Positions 60,344 to 64,000 of a stretch of DNA of 64,000 bases are shown piece after piece; position 1 is the first letter of the stretch, and every line of letters starts with the position of its first letter. The DNA lies in NCBI RefSeq assembly GCF_013927005.1, contig NZ_CP055930.1, forward strand, positions 620,001 through 684,000, written 5' to 3'. The position numbers and the translations under genes are program-made. Origin of the DNA: Enterobacter sp. RHBSTW-00175 (GTDB lineage: Bacteria; Pseudomonadota; Gammaproteobacteria; Enterobacterales; Enterobacteriaceae). Below the pieces are notes generated by a model. That model was not told the origin of the DNA and did no database searches. It saw only the letters and a list, made by a program, of their open reading frames with translations.

Positions 60344-61819
60344 TCATTTGCTTTTCTTGATGTGCTTAATCAAACGCTTACGCTTACGCATCTGGTTTGG
60401 CGTCAGGGTATTGCGCTTGTTCGCAAACGGGTTATCCCCTTCCTTGAACTGGATACGGATAGGTGTGCCCATCACATCCAGCGATTTACGGAAGTAGTTC
60501 ATCAGATAACGTTTGTAAGAATCCGGCAGATCTTTCACCTGGTTACCGTGGATAACCACGATTGGCGGGTTATAACCACCGGCGTGAGCATATTTCAGCT
60601 TCACGCGACGACCACGCACCAGCGGCGGCTGATGGTCTTCTGCTGCCATATTCATGATACGGGTCAGCATCGCGGTGCTCTGACGACGGGTTGAGCTGTC
60701 GTAGGCTTCGCGAACGGAATCGAACAGGTTACCCACGCCGCTACCGTGCAGCGCAGAGATAAAGTGCACACGCGCGAAGTCGATAAAGCCCAGACGGAAG
60801 TCCAGCGTCTCTTTCACCTGCTCACGCACTTCATTGCTCAGGCCGTCCCATTTGTTGACGACGATAACCAGTGAGCGCCCACTGTTAAGGATAAAGCCCA
60901 GAAGCGACAGATCCTGATCGGAGATCCCTTCGCGCGCATCGATAACCAGCAGCACCACGTTGGCATCTTCAATTGCCTGTAGGGTTTTGATAACGGAGAA
61001 TTTTTCCACCACATCGGTGATTTTCCCGCGTTTACGCACACCGGCAGTATCGATAAGTACGTACTCGCGTTCATCGCGCTGCATCGGGATGTAGATACTG
61101 TCACGCGTGGTGCCAGGCATGTCGTAAACGACCACGCGCTCTTCACCCAGAATACGGTTAGTAAGCGTAGACTTACCTACGTTTGGACGGCCCACAATCG
61201 CCAGCTTAATAGGCAGATCCTGCGGGTTGAATGCCTCTTCAGGCTCTTCCTCTTCGCCCTCTGCAGCTGCTTCGAACTGCGCCCAGTATTCAGCGTCTTC
61301 GTCCACTTCCTCCGGCGGGTTCACTTCGTCAACCCACGGCAGCAGAACGGTTTCGAGCAGGCTGGTCACGCCACGGCCATGAGAGGCCGCGATTGGGTAG
61401 ATCTCACCCAGACCTAAGGACCAGAAATCAGCAACCGCCTGATCGGCATCGATGCCGTCAGTTTTATTCGCCACCAGGAAGGTTGGCTTTTCACGCGCGC
61501 GCAGATGTTTGGCGATAGCGGAGTCCGCTGGCATCAGGCCAGCACGGGCATCAACCATAAACAGAACAACGTCTGCTTCTTCGATTGCCAACAGAGACTG
61601 TTCCGCCATACGGGTTTCGACGCCGTCCTCTGTCCCATCAATACCGCCAGTATCGATGCAGATGAACTCACGCCCCTCCACTTCTGCACGACCGTACTTA
61701 CGGTCACGCGTCAGCCCCGGGAAATCCGCAACCAGCGCATCACGGGTGCGTGTTAAACGGTTAAAAAGAGTGGATTTTCCAACGTTAGGGCGCCCGACAA
61801 GCGCGACCACAGGTACCAT
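60344..61819 (-). CDS. der: Ribosome biogenesis GTPase Der (EngA)
   Basis: A 491-residue essential GTPase with two G domains. The first has [14 protein letters not shown] at about 8 and NKTD; the second has [14 protein letters not shown] at about 210 and NKWD. A KH-like C-terminal domain follows. It acts in 50S subunit assembly. ATG 61819 ([11 protein letters not shown]) follows GAGG; a longer in-frame start is not supported. The island at its 3' end leaves the protein whole. Confidence 0.97.
   Translation of the reverse strand: MVPVVALVGRPNVGKSTLFNRLTRTRDALVADFPGLTRDRKYGRAEVEGREFICIDTGGIDGTEDGVETRMAEQSLLAIEEADVVLFMVDARAGLMPADSAIAKHLRAREKPTFLVANKTDGIDADQAVADFWSLGLGEIYPIAASHGRGVTSLLETVLLPWVDEVNPPEEVDEDAEYWAQFEAAAEGEEEEPEEAFNPQDLPIKLAIVGRPNVGKSTLTNRILGEERVVVYDMPGTTRDSIYIPMQRDEREYVLIDTAGVRKRGKITDVVEKFSVIKTLQAIEDANVVLLVIDAREGISDQDLSLLGFILNSGRSLVIVVNKWDGLSNEVREQVKETLDFRLGFIDFARVHFISALHGSGVGNLFDSVREAYDSSTRRQSTAMLTRIMNMAAEDHQPPLVRGRRVKLKYAHAGGYNPPIVVIHGNQVKDLPDSYKRYLMNYFRKSLDVMGTPIRIQFKEGDNPFANKRNTLTPNQMRKRKRLIKHIKKSK
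60346..60364. repeat. attR: Island attachment site, right, inside der
   Basis: ATTTGCTTTTCTTGATGTG, identical to 53948-53966. It encodes the end HIKKSK of Der; the next island bases make TGA. Confidence 0.85.
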
Positions 61820-61875
61820 GTTTGAAGCCTCATAAAATTCAAAATCACGTCGCTTTCGCGGCGTTTTTAAAAAAG

Positions 61876-61910
61876 TCAAAACGGCCCCTGAGTTAACAGG
61901 AGCCGTTTAG
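61876..61910 (-). terminator. Terminator after bamB
   Basis: AAACGGCTCCTG-TTAA-CTCAGGGGCCGTTT with near-perfect pairing, followed by TGACTTTTTT on the minus strand. It separates bamB from der. Confidence 0.7.
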
Positions 61911-61931
61911 TATACAACAACCGCTGAATAA

Positions 61932-63110
61932 TTAACGCGTGATCGCGTACAGCGTGCCGTCTTTTGCCTGGATCAGCAGTTTGCCATCAGCCACAACCGG
62001 TTCCGTCAGGAAGCCAGAGCTGTCAACTTTTTGCTGAGCAGTGAAACGACCCGTTTCTGGGTCAATCCAGTGCATATAACCTTCGCTATCACCGACAACC
62101 AGGCTGCCGTTATACAGCGCCGGAGCCGTCAGCAGACGGTGCAGCAGATCGCTTTGCGTCCACAGCGTTACGCCACCTTCGGTGTTCAGTGCCAGCAGGC
62201 GATCGTTCTGATCAACCATATAAATACGGTTGCCATCAACGATGAAATCATTCACAGAGCCCAGCTCACGTTTCCACATGATCTGGCCGCTGCGCAGGTC
62301 CAGCGCGGTCAGGTTACCATTATAAGCCAGCGCGTAAACCACGCCATTGACGATAACCGGCGTTGTGTCCACATCGCTCAGGCGATCAATTTCAGTCGAA
62401 CCGGTTGCCTGAGAAATACGCTGCTGCCAAATCATCTGGCCCTGTTGCATCAGTACCGCACTGACACGCCCATTGTCGCCGCCAACAATTGCCGCGCCAA
62501 AAGCAGATGCCGGAGCAGATTCACCGCGCAGAGACAGTGAAGGCATATCCAGGTTTACCGTCCATTTCACCAGACCGTCGGCTTCGTTCAGCGCCTGCAA
62601 CTGGCCGTTGCTGGTGTGGATCAGAACCAGGCCATCGCTCACAACCGGGCGGGACAGCGATTCGCCAGCCACCGTAGTTTGCCATGCGATTGAGCCATCA
62701 CTGGTGTTCAGCGCGTAAACCTGCGCTTTTTCACTGCCAACATACACATGGCCACCGGCAACCGTCAGACCGCCAGAAAGCAGTGCAGGCTTACGGGAGA
62801 ACCAGCCATCTTTTTCCGCCAGGTTGACGGACCACACTTCTTTGCCGTCATCGGAATTAAGCGCTTTTACCGTGCCTTTACGGTCAGCCGCATAGACAAC
62901 GCTGTCAGCAAATGCCGGGTGCAGGTTGGAATAAAATTCACCAATACCGTCACCGACGGAAGAGCTCCACGCGGTTGACGGGGTAAACTGGTTTTCAACA
63001 GTCGGCAGCGGGGACATTTTTACAACATCTTCTTCGCCACTGAACAGTGAACAGCCACTCAATAACGTAACAGAAAGCAGTCCTGGCAGAAGTAATTTAC
63101 GCAATTGCAT
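61932..63110 (-). CDS. bamB: Outer-membrane assembly lipoprotein BamB
   Basis: A 392-residue lipoprotein. The signal peptide ends in LLSGC (lipid-anchored Cys20). The mature part is an eight-bladed beta-propeller with PQQ-like repeats (VYVGSEKAQVYALNTSDGSIAWQT, GVVYALAYNGNLTALDLRSGQIMW). It helps BamA insert beta-barrel proteins. It follows yfgM by 10 bp, in the usual hisS-yfgM-bamB order. Confidence 0.97.
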   Translation of the reverse strand: MQLRKLLLPGLLSVTLLSGCSLFSGEEDVVKMSPLPTVENQFTPSTAWSSSVGDGIGEFYSNLHPAFADSVVYAADRKGTVKALNSDDGKEVWSVNLAEKDGWFSRKPALLSGGLTVAGGHVYVGSEKAQVYALNTSDGSIAWQTTVAGESLSRPVVSDGLVLIHTSNGQLQALNEADGLVKWTVNLDMPSLSLRGESAPASAFGAAIVGGDNGRVSAVLMQQGQMIWQQRISQATGSTEIDRLSDVDTTPVIVNGVVYALAYNGNLTALDLRSGQIMWKRELGSVNDFIVDGNRIYMVDQNDRLLALNTEGGVTLWTQSDLLHRLLTAPALYNGSLVVGDSEGYMHWIDPETGRFTAQQKVDSSGFLTEPVVADGKLLIQAKDGTLYAITR

Positions 63111-63120
63111 CGGGTCCCTC

Positions 63121-63741
63121 TCAGACGGACAAATTATTTATTTTCATCTGCATCATTTCGCTCAGCGCAGGTGAAGCTTTGCTATCTACGCCAGCTTGCC
63201 ACGCTTTACGCGCGCCCTCTTTGTCACCTTTGCTCAGCAGTGCTTCACCGCGCAGGTCGGCAACAATGGCCGCAAAGCCTTCACCTTTGATGGTATCGAG
63301 CGTTTTCAGCGCATCATCAACTTTTTTCTGCTGCACCTGGATACGCGCCAGACGCATGTTGATGACCGCTTTCAGGTTTTCATCACTCGCCGCAGCAAGG
63401 CCTTGTGACAGCTGTGCTGCTGCTTTATCCAGCTCATTTTTATCAACAAACTGCTGCGCGACTTCCAGCGCGGCCAGCGCACCGTAGGTGTTTTTGTTTT
63501 CAGCAGAAAATTTCTCGGCAGCGGTCAGCGTTTGCGGCTGATCGGCACGAATAGCGCTGATGGTATTTTCATACGCCAGAGAAGCGCCACGCGCGGAATC
63601 AGCCTGATGACCGTTCCAGAAACGCCAGCCCACTAACGCACCCACACCCAAAATTACCCCAACAGCCAGTGCTTTGCCATTTTCAGCAAAGAAGCGTTTA
63701 ATCGCGTCAACCTGGTCGTTTTCGTTCTCGTAAATTTCCAC
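63121..63741 (-). CDS. yfgM: Membrane-anchored TPR-like protein YfgM
   Basis: A 206-residue inner-membrane protein. A cytoplasmic start (MEIYENENDQVDAIKRFF) is followed by a membrane anchor (GKALAVGVILGVGALVGWRFW, about 23-43) and periplasmic helical repeats. It links the Sec translocon (PpiD) to periplasmic chaperones in E. coli. Confidence 0.95.
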   Translation of the reverse strand: MEIYENENDQVDAIKRFFAENGKALAVGVILGVGALVGWRFWNGHQADSARGASLAYENTISAIRADQPQTLTAAEKFSAENKNTYGALAALEVAQQFVDKNELDKAAAQLSQGLAAASDENLKAVINMRLARIQVQQKKVDDALKTLDTIKGEGFAAIVADLRGEALLSKGDKEGARKAWQAGVDSKASPALSEMMQMKINNLSV

Positions 63742-63754
63742 GCAGTTCTTCTCC

Positions 63755-64000
63755 TTAGGAAGTCAAAGTGCGCAAGTGCGCCGCAACGCCATCCTGCGTT
63801 ACCGTTGTTTGCTCACCAGAGCGCAGGTCTTTAACCACCACTTCGCCGTTAGCCACTTCAGACTCACCCAGCACCAGTGCAATACTTGCGCCCCACTTAT
63901 CGGCACGAGCAAACTGTTTTTTGAAGTTGCCGCCGCCATGGTTGGTCATCAGCTTAACGCCCGGCAGTTCGTCACGAACACGTTCGGCAAGCTGCATTGC
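63755..64000 (-). CDS. hisS: Histidyl-tRNA synthetase, C-terminal part
   Basis: The C-terminal anticodon-binding domain only; the gene continues beyond the window. [36 protein letters not shown] and the end VAAHLRTL match HisS. It heads the hisS-yfgM-bamB unit. Confidence 0.95.
   Translation of the reverse strand, partial: AMQLAERVRDELPGVKLMTNHGGGNFKKQFARADKWGASIALVLGESEVANGEVVVKDLRSGEQTTVTQDGVAAHLRTLTS

Larger units (their letters stand above)
53948..60364. mobile_element. 6.4 kb integrative island at the 3' end of der
   Basis: Bounded by a 19-bp direct repeat of the end of der (53948-53966 and 60346-60364). Content: DUF2971 gene, iteron-like region, HTH protein, KAP NTPase, phage-gene remnant, IS3-family element and an integrase truncated by that element. 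Size and cargo fit a small satellite-like or defence island. Without a whole integrase it is probably fixed unless helped from elsewhere. Confidence 0.85.

Overview
The window is an Enterobacterales chromosome. GuaA, GuaB, XseA, YfgJ, Der, BamB, YfgM and HisS closely match their E. coli counterparts in sequence and order, and the myo-inositol genes suggest Enterobacter or a close relative; species is not resolved. Two mobile elements interrupt this backbone, each inserted at the 3' end of an essential housekeeping gene.

Layout. 1-4820: inositol catabolism genes iolD and iolA on the minus strand and a divergent RpiR-type regulator. 4837-46108: a prophage of about 41 kb inserted in the last codons of guaA. 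46094-53650: guaA, guaB, xseA, yfgJ, a Gfo/Idh/MocA oxidoreductase and a POT peptide transporter. 53948-60364: a 6.4 kb island inserted in the last codons of der, with an IS-truncated integrase, a KAP NTPase, a DUF2971 protein, an HTH protein and an iteron-like region. 60344-64000: der, bamB, yfgM and the end of hisS.

The prophage is an epsilon15-like podovirus (Uetakevirus/BPP-1 group): 335-aa capsid protein, 111-aa staple-type protein, Bbp16- and Bbp19-like proteins, 556-aa portal, three large ejection proteins, a tailspike, two holins, a GH19 endolysin, Rz/Rz1, RecE/RecT-type recombination, one adenine and one cytosine methyltransferase, and a guaA-type integrase. It carries a gtrABC O-antigen glucosylation cluster beside the lysis genes. 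A 15-bp palindrome, TTACC-N5-GGTAA, lies in front of nearly every prophage transcription unit (11 good copies) and forms a three-site cluster between a Cro-like gene and a repressor with two HTH domains. One repressor therefore probably silences the whole prophage through dispersed operators.

The most unusual region is 29025-29610, between the portal and terminase genes. It has no convincing protein gene, yet it starts at one of these operators and ends at a strong terminator. It contains many perfect helices, a likely pseudoknot and a tRNA-like three-way junction without a D arm. I read it as a large structured non-coding RNA.

Both mobile elements replace the host gene's TAA stop with TGA and supply a new terminator; the original terminators are still visible on the far side of each element.
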